Origin: Halobacterium litoreum
GTDB lineage: Archaea; Halobacteriota; Halobacteria; Halobacteriales; Halobacteriaceae
Direction of reading: 5' to 3'
Assembly (NCBI RefSeq): GCF_021233415.1
Contig: NZ_CP089466.1
Span: forward strand, 2,170,001 to 2,234,000
DNA: 64,000 nucleotides
The notes beneath the pieces are model-generated. The model did no database searches. It had not been told where the DNA came from and saw only the letters and a list, made by a program, of their open reading frames with translations. Shown here in pieces: positions 16,844 to 25,933 of the stretch. Each line of letters starts with the position of its first letter. Position 1 is the stretch's first letter. The translations under genes were made by a program, and so were the position numbers.

Positions 16844-17839
16844 ATGCTCCACAGCCTCGCCGGACTCGCCTCGGTCGCCGCACTCCCGGTGCCGGTCGCG
16901 CAGGGCGCCCTCGACTACGTGCCCCAACTCCTGAACTACCTCGCGAACGGCCTCGTGTTCAGTAGCATCATCGTGCTCGGCGCCATCGGCCTGTCGCTGG
17001 TCTACTCCATCGCGAACTTCGCGAACTTCGCGCACGGCGACACGATGAGCGTCGGCGCGTACGCCGCGCTCGTCACGCTCGGCGCCGTCGGCACCGCCGG
17101 CCCCGAGATTCTCGAACTCCCCGTGGGGTTCTACGCGGCGCTCGTCGCCGGCATCGCCGTCGCCGCCGTCGTCGCCGTGCTCACGCACGTTGTCGTCTAC
17201 CGCCCCCTCGACACGGACTCCATCGGGATGCTCATCACGAGCATCGGCGTGGCGTTCGTCTACCGCGCCGCGATTCAACTCCAGTTCGGCAACGACTTCC
17301 GCGAGTACGACGTCGACATTCTCCGCCCGGTTCCGTGGATAGAGGACGCCACGGGCGTCACGCTCACCGAACACGAACTCGCCATCGTCGTCGTCACCGC
17401 GGTGCTCGTCGTCGGCCTCCACCTCCTCCTCCAGTACACGACGCTCGGCCGGAAGATGCGCGCCACCGCGGACAACGAGGACCTCGCGAAGATTTCGGGC
17501 ATCCGCACCGACCGCGTCATCACGTCGATGTGGGTCATCGGCGCGGGCCTCGCGGGCGCCGCCGGCGTGTTCCTCGGGCTGTTCAACCAACTCGGCCCGC
17601 GCATGGGCTTCGACCTCCTGTTGGTGGTGTTCGCCGCGGTCATCCTCGGCGGCATCGGGAGCGTCTACGGCGCGATGGCCGGCGGCTTCCTCATCGGGAT
17701 GCTGAACCGCCTCACGCCCGTGCTCTCGGACGTCGGCATCCCCATCAAGCCGGCGTACGCGAACGCCATCGCGTTCGTCATCATGGTGCTCGTGTTGCTG
17801 GTTCGCCCGCGCGGCATCGCCGGAGGTGACGGCGGATGA
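16844..17839 (+). CDS. livH: Branched-chain amino-acid ABC transporter permease LivH
   Basis: This 331-residue membrane protein has the LivH pattern: GLVFSSIIVLGAIGLSLVYSIANFANFAHGD (the conserved helix pair and FAHGD), RATADNEDLAKISGI (the cytoplasmic coupling segment) and GGIGSVYGAMAGGFLIG. About eight membrane helices are visible. It forms the membrane pore with LivM. It starts six bases after livJ and overlaps livM by four bases (ATGA). Confidence 0.93.
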   Translation: MLHSLAGLASVAALPVPVAQGALDYVPQLLNYLANGLVFSSIIVLGAIGLSLVYSIANFANFAHGDTMSVGAYAALVTLGAVGTAGPEILELPVGFYAALVAGIAVAAVVAVLTHVVVYRPLDTDSIGMLITSIGVAFVYRAAIQLQFGNDFREYDVDILRPVPWIEDATGVTLTEHELAIVVVTAVLVVGLHLLLQYTTLGRKMRATADNEDLAKISGIRTDRVITSMWVIGAGLAGAAGVFLGLFNQLGPRMGFDLLLVVFAAVILGGIGSVYGAMAGGFLIGMLNRLTPVLSDVGIPIKPAYANAIAFVIMVLVLLVRPRGIAGGDGG

Positions 17840-18972
17840 GCGACACCGGCGAGAACAGCGAGGGCGGCGGCGAGGACACGAAGACGGCCTTCGAGGCGAG
17901 CGACGACGAGGGGGCGCCGTTCAGCGAGCGCATCGTCACGTACGGCATCGCGGCCGCCGCCGGCCTGCTCCTGTTGGGCGTGCTCGTCGGCCTCGTGAAC
18001 CCCGCGTACCTGCTGTCGTTGCTGTCGCTGGCGGCGATGTACGGCCTGCTCTCGCTCGGCCTGAACGTCCAGTGGGGGTACACCGGCCTCATCAACTTCA
18101 GCGTCGCCGCGTTCTTCGGCATCGGCGCCTACGTCCCCGTGTTGTTGTCCGCCAGCGGCTCCCCGATTTCGGGCGGCTACCCACCGCTCGTCGGACTCCC
18201 GATAGCCATCGGGGTCGTGGTGGTGCTCGCGCTCGCCATCGGCGTGCCGACGCTGAGTCTGCGCGAGGACTACCTCGCCATCGCCAGCCTCGGCCTCGCC
18301 GAGGTGGTTCGACTCGTCTTCCGGAACCAGTCGGAGTGGACGCGGGGCACCGCGGGCGTCGGCGGCATCCCGTCGTTCTTCGAGGGCATCCCCTTCTTGG
18401 AGACGTTCCCGCAGTCGATGCCCGTCGTCGAACTCGGCATCTACCGGCTGGCGGTGCCGTTCTGGAGCAACCTCCTGAACTTCGCGCTCGTCGCCGCGTT
18501 CGTCCTCGCCTCCTACGTCGTCCTGCGGCGCGTTCACCGGTCGCCGTGGGGCCGGGTCCTCCGGACGATTCGGAGCGACGAGGACCTCGCAGAGGCACTC
18601 GGGAAGAACACGTTCGCGTTCCGGATGCAGGCGTTCGTGCTCGGGAGCGTCGTGATGATGTTCGCGGGCGTGTTCTACGCGTTCTCCCAGAATTTCCTGA
18701 CGCCGGGCATCTTCGACCCCATCTTCACGTTCTACGCGTGGATTGCGGTGATTCTCGGCGGGAGCGGGTCCAACAGGGGCGCGCTGTTCGGCGGCGCGGT
18801 GCTCGTCGCCATCGTCGAGGGCTCGCGGTTCATCGGCCTCGGCGCGTCGTTCCGCCTGCTCGCCGTCGGCCTGCTCATCGTCGCCGTGATGCGGTTCCGG
18901 CCGCAGGGCCTGCTGCCGCCACGCGACGAACTCGTGTGGCCGAGCGCGAAGCGGGGTGAGTCGCGTGACTGA
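17836..18972 (+). CDS. livM: Branched-chain amino-acid ABC transporter permease LivM
   Basis: This 378-residue partner permease has a charged N-terminal tail of about 35 residues, then membrane helices with the LivM motifs GLLSLGLNVQWGYTGLINFSVAAFFGIGAY and SLGLAEVVRLVFRNQSEWTRG. The coupling segment is RTIRSDEDLAEALGKNTFAFRM, and GGSGSNRGALFGGAVLV lies near the end. It overlaps livH at its start and livG at its end, consistent with translational coupling in one operon. Confidence 0.93.
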   Translation: MSDTGENSEGGGEDTKTAFEASDDEGAPFSERIVTYGIAAAAGLLLLGVLVGLVNPAYLLSLLSLAAMYGLLSLGLNVQWGYTGLINFSVAAFFGIGAYVPVLLSASGSPISGGYPPLVGLPIAIGVVVVLALAIGVPTLSLREDYLAIASLGLAEVVRLVFRNQSEWTRGTAGVGGIPSFFEGIPFLETFPQSMPVVELGIYRLAVPFWSNLLNFALVAAFVLASYVVLRRVHRSPWGRVLRTIRSDEDLAEALGKNTFAFRMQAFVLGSVVMMFAGVFYAFSQNFLTPGIFDPIFTFYAWIAVILGGSGSNRGALFGGAVLVAIVEGSRFIGLGASFRLLAVGLLIVAVMRFRPQGLLPPRDELVWPSAKRGESRD

Positions 18973-19738
18973 CCCCGTCCTGCGAACCGAGAACCTGCGG
19001 AAGGCGTTCGGCGGCCTGACCGCCACCGACGACGTCTCTATCGAGGTCGAACGCGGCACCATCACCGGGATGATAGGCCCGAACGGCGCGGGGAAGTCGA
19101 CGCTGTTCAACCTCGTGTCGGGGTTCTACGAGCCGGACTCGGGGCGCGTGTTCGTCAACGAGACGGACGTGACCGACCGGGAGCCACACGAGGTGACTGA
19201 CGCCGGCCTCGTGCGGACGTTCCAGACGCCGAAGAAACTGGAGGGAATGACCGTCCGGGAGGCGATGCTGGTCGGTCCCCAACACCAACTCGGGGAGTCC
19301 GTCGTCCCGCTGTTCACGAGTCCGAGCGCGGTCCGCGACGAGGAACGCGAGAACCTCGAACGCGCCCACGAACTGCTGGAGCGCTTCGAAATCGACCACC
19401 TCGCGCGCCAGCCCGCGACCGACATCTCGGGGGGCCAACTCAAACTCGTGGAGTTGGCGCGCGCGATGCTCGCCGGCCCCGACCTCCTGTTGTTGGACGA
19501 ACCGGTGGCGGGCGTGAACCCGACGCTCGCGAACAAACTCAAAGCCATCATCGAGGAACTGAACGAGGACGGCATCTCGTTTCTCGTCATCGAACACGAC
19601 ATGGGGTTCATCATGGACCTCGCGGACCCCATCGTCGTCCTGAATCAGGGCGCGGTGCTGATGGAGGGGACGCCCGAGGAAGTGCAGTCCGACGAGCGCG
19701 TCATCGAGGCGTACCTCGGTGGTGGTCGCGATGACTGA
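18965..19738 (+). CDS. livG: Branched-chain amino-acid ABC transporter ATPase LivG
   Basis: This 257-residue ABC ATPase has Walker A GPNGAGKST, the signature ISGGQLKLVELARAM, Walker B LLLLDEPVAGVNP and the switch histidine in LVIEHDMGFIM. The Q-loop region (VRTFQTPKKLEGMTVREAM) is LivG-like. I chose GTG 18965 over GTG 18956 because it gives an eight-base overlap with the preceding stop (GTGACTGA), identical in layout to the livG-livF overlap (ATGACTGA). It drives transport with LivF. Confidence 0.92.
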   Translation: MTDPVLRTENLRKAFGGLTATDDVSIEVERGTITGMIGPNGAGKSTLFNLVSGFYEPDSGRVFVNETDVTDREPHEVTDAGLVRTFQTPKKLEGMTVREAMLVGPQHQLGESVVPLFTSPSAVRDEERENLERAHELLERFEIDHLARQPATDISGGQLKLVELARAMLAGPDLLLLDEPVAGVNPTLANKLKAIIEELNEDGISFLVIEHDMGFIMDLADPIVVLNQGAVLMEGTPEEVQSDERVIEAYLGGGRDD

Positions 19739-20441
19739 GCCGATTCTCTCGGTGGACGGCGTCGACTCCGGCTACGGCGACGTGCAGGTCCTAGACGACC
19801 TCTCGATGCACCTCGAAGACGACGAAATCGTCTGCCTCATCGGGCCGAACGGCGCGGGGAAGTCCACCGTACTGAAGACGGTGTTCGGCCTGTTGACGCC
19901 GTGGGAGGGGTCGGTGACGTTCGCGGGCGAGGACATCACCGGCGTCGACCCGGCGACGCTCGTGCGACAGGGGATGGGGTACGTCCCCCAGATAGAGAAC
20001 GTGTTCTCGTCGATGACCGTCGAGGAGAACCTCCGGATGGGCGGCGTCTCCCGCGAGTCGGGGCTGGACGACACAATCGACCGGCTCTGCGAGCGCTTCC
20101 CCCTGCTGGCGGACAAGCGCGGCGCGAAGGCGCGGACGCTGTCGGGCGGCCAGCGACAGGTGCTGGCGTTCGCTCGCGCGCTGATGACCGACCCCGACGT
20201 GTTGCTCATCGACGAGCCGTCGGCGGGTCTCGCGCCGAACATCGTCGAGGACGTCTTCGAGAACGTCCAGACGGTGAACGACCTAGGCACCGCGATTATG
20301 ATGGTCGAGCAGAACGCCGTCGAGGGACTCGGTATCTCCGATAGGGGGTACGTCCTCGACCAAGGCACCGTGCGCTTCGAGGACGAGGCCGACGCCCTGC
20401 TGGACAACCCCGAAGTCGGCCAACTCTACCTCGGGGGCTGA
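19731..20441 (+). CDS. livF: Branched-chain amino-acid ABC transporter ATPase LivF
   Basis: This 236-residue ABC ATPase has Walker A GPNGAGKST, signature LSGGQRQVLAFARALM, Walker B VLLIDEPSAGLAPN and the LivF-type Q-loop MGYVPQIENVFSSMTVEENL. The switch region reads MMVEQNAVEGLGISDRGYVLDQG. It is the last gene of livJHMGF and ends 21 bases before the stop of a convergent membrane-protein gene. Confidence 0.93.
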   Translation: MTEPILSVDGVDSGYGDVQVLDDLSMHLEDDEIVCLIGPNGAGKSTVLKTVFGLLTPWEGSVTFAGEDITGVDPATLVRQGMGYVPQIENVFSSMTVEENLRMGGVSRESGLDDTIDRLCERFPLLADKRGAKARTLSGGQRQVLAFARALMTDPDVLLIDEPSAGLAPNIVEDVFENVQTVNDLGTAIMMVEQNAVEGLGISDRGYVLDQGTVRFEDEADALLDNPEVGQLYLGG

Positions 20442-20462
20442 CGCCGCGCCCGACACCGATTT

Positions 20463-20894
20463 TCAGGCCGAGAGGACGCGCCCGAACAAATACGGCGAGA
20501 CGAACAGCGCGAGCGGGACGAGAATCCAGACCTGTCCCGCGAACACGTCGTACTGGCCGAGCGTGACCGACACCGGCGTTCCCTCGGCGTACCCGACGAG
20601 GAACTCGAAGCCGACGGTCGCGACGGTCCACGCGGCGCCGACGGCGAGCAGTTCGAGGTCGGTGTAGGCCGTCGCCGTCGTCCAGAAGTAGGCGGCGGTG
20701 ACGGCGAGAATCATCGCCACGAGGAGCAGCGTGCTGAGGACGTGCGCGAGGTAGTCGTCCATCCGCGGAATCAGCACGGTCTCCCGGAAGACGCCGTTCG
20801 CGACGGCGAGCACGGCCATCACCAGCCAGACGGCGAGCGGGACGGCGAGGACGCCGGGGCGGAGCGACTGCGCGGGCGTAGCGGCGAGACTCAT
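20463..20894 (-). CDS. Four-helix membrane protein of unknown function
   Basis: This 143-residue hydrophobic protein has about four membrane helices: LAVPLAVWLVMAVLAVANGVF, LSTLLLVAMILAVTAAYFW, LLAVGAAWTVATVGFEFLVGY and VWILVPLALFVSPYLFGRVL. The acidic residue pairs between helices 1 and 2 (IPRMDDYLAH) and the GYAEG motif may matter, but I do not recognise the family. The start is set at ATG 20894 because upstream sequence is not protein-like. It is convergent with livF and divergent from the AIR-synthase-like gene. Confidence 0.6.
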   Translation of the reverse strand: MSLAATPAQSLRPGVLAVPLAVWLVMAVLAVANGVFRETVLIPRMDDYLAHVLSTLLLVAMILAVTAAYFWTTATAYTDLELLAVGAAWTVATVGFEFLVGYAEGTPVSVTLGQYDVFAGQVWILVPLALFVSPYLFGRVLSA

Positions 20895-20997
20895 GAGTAC
20901 GTGTACGACTCCGGACACGGTAATCGTGGGGGTGGGTCTCGCAGGGTGGGAAGGCGACTCCGCCACCCTACTTGAGGGTGGGCCGCCAAGCCGGGGT

Positions 20998-22011
20998 ATG
21001 GACGACGGGAAAGCCAGCCGCGAGTTCTTCGCCGACCACGTCGCCGGTCGGACGGGCGCCGACCGCGCGGACGTGCGCCTCGGCCCGACGTACGGCGCGG
21101 ACTTCGGCGTCGTGGACGTGGGCGACTCGGTGGTGGCGATGGCCGCCGACCCCGTGTTCGTGATGCGGGAACTCGGCGTCGAGCGCGCGGCGTGGTTCGC
21201 GTTCCACATCGCTGTGAGCGACGTGGCCCTGTCGGGCCTGCCGCCGGCGCACCTCGCGCTCACGCTGAACCTCCCGCCGGGCACGAGCACCGAGGCGTTC
21301 GACGACATCTGGAGCGTGTTCGACCGCGAAGCCCGCGACCTCGGGACGAGTCTGACGACCGGTCACACCGGCACCTACGAGGGCTGTGCGTTCCCGACGG
21401 TGGGCGGCGCGACCGCGCTCGCGGTCGGCGACCCCGCGGACCTCGTGGTGCCGACGGGCGCGCGCTCCGGCGACCGCGTCGTCGTGACGAAGGGCCCCGC
21501 CATCGAGACGACGGGCCTGCTCGGGACGCTGTTCGGCGACGACCTCCCGCTCGACGCCGAAACCGTCGACGCGGCCCGCGAGCGGTTCTGGGACGCCAGC
21601 CCCGTCCGGGACGCGCTCACCGCGGCGGCCGCGGGCGGCGTGACGGCGATGCACGACGCGACCGAGCGCGGCCTCGCCAACGGGTTCCACGAACTCGCGG
21701 CCGCGAGCGACGTGGCACTCGCAGTCGACCGCGAGGCGGTGCCGGTCGCGCCGGGCGTCCGCGAGGTCTGTGACTACTTCGGCGTGGACCCGTGGAGCGC
21801 CTCCAGCGAGGGCACGGTCGTGCTGACGGTCGAACCCGAGTCGGTGAGTGGCGTGCTCGCGGCGCTCGCCGAGGAGGGAATTCCGGCGGCGGACGCGGGC
21901 GTCGTCGAATCCGGCGCTGGCGTCACCGTCGACGGCGACGCGCTCCCCGAACCCGACTCGGACCCGCTGTGGCCGGCCTACCAGCGCGCGAGAGAACAGT
22001 TCTGGGCGTAG
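20998..22011 (+). CDS. AIR synthase-related protein (HypE/PurM fold)
   Basis: This 337-residue protein has the two-domain PurM/HypE/ThiL architecture. The N-terminal part has VRLGPTYGADFGVVDVGDSVVAMAADPVFV (ATP and metal site), and the C-terminal part has GGVTAMHDATERGLANGFHELAAASDVALAVDREAVPV. It is closest in pattern to HypE-like archaeal proteins of unknown substrate. No hydrogenase genes are visible, so a role in NiFe centre assembly is unlikely; ATP-dependent activation of some amide or carbamoyl group is plausible. ACTTGAGG (20969-20976) is a TATA-like box about 25 bases before ATG 20998. Its stop abuts the convergent lipoprotein gene. Confidence 0.75.
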   Translation: MDDGKASREFFADHVAGRTGADRADVRLGPTYGADFGVVDVGDSVVAMAADPVFVMRELGVERAAWFAFHIAVSDVALSGLPPAHLALTLNLPPGTSTEAFDDIWSVFDREARDLGTSLTTGHTGTYEGCAFPTVGGATALAVGDPADLVVPTGARSGDRVVVTKGPAIETTGLLGTLFGDDLPLDAETVDAARERFWDASPVRDALTAAAAGGVTAMHDATERGLANGFHELAAASDVALAVDREAVPVAPGVREVCDYFGVDPWSASSEGTVVLTVEPESVSGVLAALAEEGIPAADAGVVESGAGVTVDGDALPEPDSDPLWPAYQRAREQFWA

Positions 22012-23190
22012 TCAGGCCGAGACGGTGACGTTCCCCGACGCTTCGGCGGACGCCACGAACGACTCGGTGCCCGCGAACAACACGACCGTATTTTCGCTGA
22101 CGCGCGACGTCCGGTAGGCGGTGCTCGCGTTCTGGTCGGCGAGCGTGCGGGAGGCGGCGGCGAACTCGTCTGCGTCCTCGGTCGAATCCCAGCGCGTCAC
22201 CCACGCGATAGAGCGCGTGCTCCCGGTCTCGAAGACGAGGACGCGGTCGTTCCCCCAGCCCTCGGCGGCCTCGACGGCAGCCCGTTTCCCGGCGGTCTCT
22301 CTGAGCGCGATGCGGACGAACAGTTCACCGGCGCACCCGGTCGGGGACTGCACGCGCTCGTAGGCCGCAGTCTGGGTGGTCACGTCCAGCGGCGCGAGGT
22401 CGTCGCGGGGCGTCTCGGGGTGGAGGAGGTTCTCGGTCGTCTCCGGGGCGTCGTCGTAGACGCTCGCGAGGTCGGCGGTGTCGTCGATGGTGGCGTTCAC
22501 GTACTGGACGCCGAAGTGGTACTGCGAGTAGACGACGCGGTTCCCGGAGGTCCCGTTCGCGTACCGCGCGGCGATGTGCGCCGACTGGAGTTGCGTCTCG
22601 GGGAGGTGTTCGCGGGTGTAGGCGTCGGTGACGTAGACCGCGCCGCCCTCCACGAGCGCGCGGCGCGCGAAGCGCTCGTCGAGGGACGTGCGGCCCAGCG
22701 AGAGGGAGCCGAACCACGGCACCATCTCCTCGCGGACCTGCGCGACGTGCGCGAACTCGTGGGCGAGCACTTGCTCGGTGCGAGCGGGGCCGGCGCTGGC
22801 GGGCGAGATGTAGACGGTGCCGTCGAGCGTCGTCAGGCCCGCGGGCTGGTCGGTGTCGAGCGCGGGGTTCGAGACGCCGAGCGTGCGGAAGAACGGAATC
22901 CCGCCGAGGTTCGAGGACTTGTACGTCGTGAGGTCCCGTACCACCACCCGCGTTCCGGGGTACGTCTCGCCGACCAGCGATTCGACGCGCTCGAAGGTGC
23001 GGTTCGCGTCCACGGAGAGGTCTCCGTCGACGGTCACGTACTCGGGCGGGCCGTCGCTGGTCGCCGTCTCGCCGTCGCTCGCGGACGGGTCCGCGTCGGG
23101 GCCGCCGGTCTGCGCGGGCGTGGGGGCGGTACACCCGGCGAGCACGAGGAGCGCGCACGCGAGGACGGCGCTGAGGCGGCGACCGGTCAT
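22012..23190 (-). CDS. Hvo_1808-type surface lipoprotein with HEFAH metallopeptidase-like motif
   Basis: This 392-residue protein has a lipoprotein signal ending VLAGC (C20), then a serine- and acid-rich linker. The folded part carries HEFAH at 144-148, preceded by TEQVLAHEF, which looks like the zinc site of gluzincin metallopeptidases. A downstream glutamate in RRALVEGGAVYVTDAY could be the third ligand. I recognise it as the haloarchaeal Hvo_1808 family of surface proteins, whose function is not established. It should be anchored on the outer face of the membrane. Peptidase activity is inference from the motif. Confidence 0.75.
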   Translation of the reverse strand: MTGRRLSAVLACALLVLAGCTAPTPAQTGGPDADPSASDGETATSDGPPEYVTVDGDLSVDANRTFERVESLVGETYPGTRVVVRDLTTYKSSNLGGIPFFRTLGVSNPALDTDQPAGLTTLDGTVYISPASAGPARTEQVLAHEFAHVAQVREEMVPWFGSLSLGRTSLDERFARRALVEGGAVYVTDAYTREHLPETQLQSAHIAARYANGTSGNRVVYSQYHFGVQYVNATIDDTADLASVYDDAPETTENLLHPETPRDDLAPLDVTTQTAAYERVQSPTGCAGELFVRIALRETAGKRAAVEAAEGWGNDRVLVFETGSTRSIAWVTRWDSTEDADEFAAASRTLADQNASTAYRTSRVSENTVVLFAGTESFVASAEASGNVTVSA

Positions 23191-23311
23191 GGACGCCAGT
23201 TCGGCCAGCAGTCACTAACGGATTGCGGTGGTTCGCGGGCCGCGCGACCGCGGGTTCGGTGGGTTCTTGTCCGCGGCAGACCCAGCACGCACCGATGCGA
23301 CCGAGGGAGTC

Positions 23312-25930
23312 ATGGGGATAGTCGAGGAGTTCCTCGATTTGAAGGCGGAGACGGACGCGGACCTGCTCGCGATGCAGGTCGGTGACTTCTACGAGTTCTT
23401 CGCGGAGGACGCCCGGCGGGTCGGCGACGCGCTCGACCTGAAGGTCTCCGAGAAGTCCAGCCACGGGTCGTCGTACCCGATGGCGGGCGTGCCGGTGGAC
23501 GACCTGACGCCGTACGTCGCGGCGCTCGTCGAGCGCGGCCACCGGGTCGCCATCGCCGACCAGCGCGAGGACGACGCCGACGACATCACGCGGGAAGTCA
23601 CCAGAGTGGCGACGCCGGGGACGCTCCTCGAAGCCACCGGCGCCGACGCGCGCTACCTCGCCGCCGTCGTGCGAGACGACGGTTGGGGGCTGGCGTTCGT
23701 GGACGTGACCACGGGCCAGTTCCACGTCACCGACGCCGACGGCGAGGCCGACGCGTTCACCGAACTCTACCGGTTCGCGCCCGAGGAAGTCCTGCCCGGC
23801 CCCGACCTGCGGGGCGACGACGACTTCCTCGCGCGACTCCGGGAGCGCGCCGACGCGACGCTGACGCTCCACGAGGCCGGCGCGTTCGCGCCCGGCAAGG
23901 CGACTCACGCCGTCCGCGACCAGTTCGGCGACGGCGCGCTCGACAGCCTCGGCGTCGACGCGGGGAGTCCGGCAGTCCGGGCGGCGGGCGCGGCGCTCGC
24001 GTACGTCGCGGACACCGACGCGGGCGTGCTGGCGTCGCTGACGCGCCTCCAGCCCTACCGCGCCGACGACCACGTGGAACTCGACGCCACCACCCAGCGC
24101 AACCTCGAACTGACGGCGACGATGGCCGGCGAGGGCGAGGGGTCGCTGTTCGACGCGCTCGACCACACCGTCTCGGCCGCGGGCGGTCGTCGACTACAGG
24201 CGTGGCTGACCCGACCGCTTCGAGACCGCTCGGAGTTGGAGCGCCGACAACAGGCGGTCGGTGCGCTCGCCGACGCGCCGCTCGCGCGGGACGCGCTCCG
24301 TGACGCGCTCGGCGACGCCTACGACCTCGAACGCCTCGCGAGCAAGGCCGCCGGCGGGCGCGCCGACGCCACCGACCTCCTCCGCGTGCGTCGCACGCTC
24401 GCGCTCGTCCCCGAGGTGGCCGACGCGCTGACGACCGACCCCGCCCTCGCCGACTCGCCGGCGCGGGACGTCCTCGAACGCGTGGACCGCGAGGCGCTGG
24501 CGGGCGTCAGGGAAGAACTCGAAACCGCGCTCGCCGAGGACCCGCCGAAGACGCTCCGGCAGGGCGGCCTGCTCTGCGAGGGCTACGACGACGAACTCGA
24601 CGCGCTACTCGCCGAGCACCGCGAACACCGCGAGTGGCTGGACGGCCTCGCGGACCGCGAGAAGGAGCGCCTCGGCGTCACGCACCTGCAGGTCGACCGG
24701 AACAAGACCGACGGCTACTACCTGCAGGTCGGGCGCTCGGAGACCGACGCCGTCCCCGAGGAGTACCGCGAGGTGAAGTCCCTGAAGAACTCGAAGCGCT
24801 ACACCACCGAGGCGCTGGAAGCCCGCGAGCGCGAGGTGCTGCGCGTCGAGGAGGAGCGCGCCGACCTCGAGTACCGCCTGTTCGAGGAACTCCGGGACTG
24901 GGTGGGCGAGTGCGCCGGCTTCCTCCAAGACGCGGGGCGCGCGCTCGCCGAACTGGACGCGCTCGCGAGCCTCGCCGAGCACGCCGCCGCGAACCGCTGG
25001 GTCAGGCCGGAACTCACCGAGGGCGACGCCCTCGACATCGAGGCGGGCCGCCACCCCGTCGTCGAGCAGACCACCGAGTTCGTGCCCAACGACGCGCGCT
25101 TCGGCGACGGCCGGCGGTTTCAGGTCGTGACCGGGCCGAACATGAGCGGGAAGTCCACCTACATGCGGCAGGTCGCGCTCGTCGTCTTGCTCGCGCAGGT
25201 CGGCAGTTTCGTGCCCGCCGACTCGGCCAGAGTGGGTCTCGTTGACGGTATCTACACCCGCGTCGGCGCGCTCGACGAACTCGCGCAGGGCCGGTCGACG
25301 TTCATGGTCGAGATGCAGGAACTCTCCCGCATCCTGCACGCCGCCACGGAGGACTCGCTCGTGATTCTCGACGAGGTGGGCCGGGGCACCGCGACCTACG
25401 ACGGCATCAGCATCGCGTGGGCGGCGACCGAGTACCTCCACAACGAGGTGCGCGCGAAGGCGCTGTTCGCGACGCACTACCACGAACTCACGGCGCTCGC
25501 CGACCACTTGAGTGGCGTGGCGAACGTCCACGTCGCCGCAGAAGAGCGTGACGGCGACGTGACGTTCCTGCGTACCGTCCGCGAGGGCGCGACCGACCGG
25601 TCGTACGGCGTCCACGTCGCCGACCTCGCGGGCGTCCCGGACCCGGTGGTGGAGCGGTCGCGTGACGTGCTCGACCGCCTGCGCGAGGAGAAGGCCGTGG
25701 AGGCGAAGGGCTCGGCGAGCGAGTCCGTGCAGGCCGTCTTCGACGTGGACAGCGGCGAGTTCGCGGAAGCAGAGGCTGACGCAGAGGGGGACGGCAGCGA
25801 GTTCGAGAGCGCGCTCGATTCGGACGCCGAAGCCGTGCTGGACGACCTCCGAGACGTCGACGTGAACGAGACGCCGCCCGTCGAACTCCTCGGGAAGGTC
25901 CAGGACTGGCAGTCGCAGTTGGAGGACTAG
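23312..25930 (+). CDS. mutS: DNA mismatch repair protein MutS (second copy)
   Basis: This 872-residue MutS starts MGIVEEFLDLKAETDADLLAM and has the mismatch-recognition motif VGDFYEFF, lever motif VDRNKTDGYYLQVGRSE, Walker [10 protein letters not shown] near 608-616, Walker [17 protein letters not shown] and FATHYHELTA. It is a true mismatch-binding MutS, distinct from the first copy (5308-7881), with which it shares the domain plan but not the lever or C-terminal sequence. The C-terminal tail, after an acidic linker (EAEADAEGDGSEFES), ends DLRDVDVNETPPVELLGKVQDWQSQL, matching the tail motif [20 protein letters not shown] of copy one. ATG 23312 is preceded by GAGGGAG. Confidence 0.96.
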   Translation: MGIVEEFLDLKAETDADLLAMQVGDFYEFFAEDARRVGDALDLKVSEKSSHGSSYPMAGVPVDDLTPYVAALVERGHRVAIADQREDDADDITREVTRVATPGTLLEATGADARYLAAVVRDDGWGLAFVDVTTGQFHVTDADGEADAFTELYRFAPEEVLPGPDLRGDDDFLARLRERADATLTLHEAGAFAPGKATHAVRDQFGDGALDSLGVDAGSPAVRAAGAALAYVADTDAGVLASLTRLQPYRADDHVELDATTQRNLELTATMAGEGEGSLFDALDHTVSAAGGRRLQAWLTRPLRDRSELERRQQAVGALADAPLARDALRDALGDAYDLERLASKAAGGRADATDLLRVRRTLALVPEVADALTTDPALADSPARDVLERVDREALAGVREELETALAEDPPKTLRQGGLLCEGYDDELDALLAEHREHREWLDGLADREKERLGVTHLQVDRNKTDGYYLQVGRSETDAVPEEYREVKSLKNSKRYTTEALEAREREVLRVEEERADLEYRLFEELRDWVGECAGFLQDAGRALAELDALASLAEHAAANRWVRPELTEGDALDIEAGRHPVVEQTTEFVPNDARFGDGRRFQVVTGPNMSGKSTYMRQVALVVLLAQVGSFVPADSARVGLVDGIYTRVGALDELAQGRSTFMVEMQELSRILHAATEDSLVILDEVGRGTATYDGISIAWAATEYLHNEVRAKALFATHYHELTALADHLSGVANVHVAAEERDGDVTFLRTVREGATDRSYGVHVADLAGVPDPVVERSRDVLDRLREEKAVEAKGSASESVQAVFDVDSGEFAEAEADAEGDGSEFESALDSDAEAVLDDLRDVDVNETPPVELLGKVQDWQSQLED

Positions 25931-25933
25931 CCG

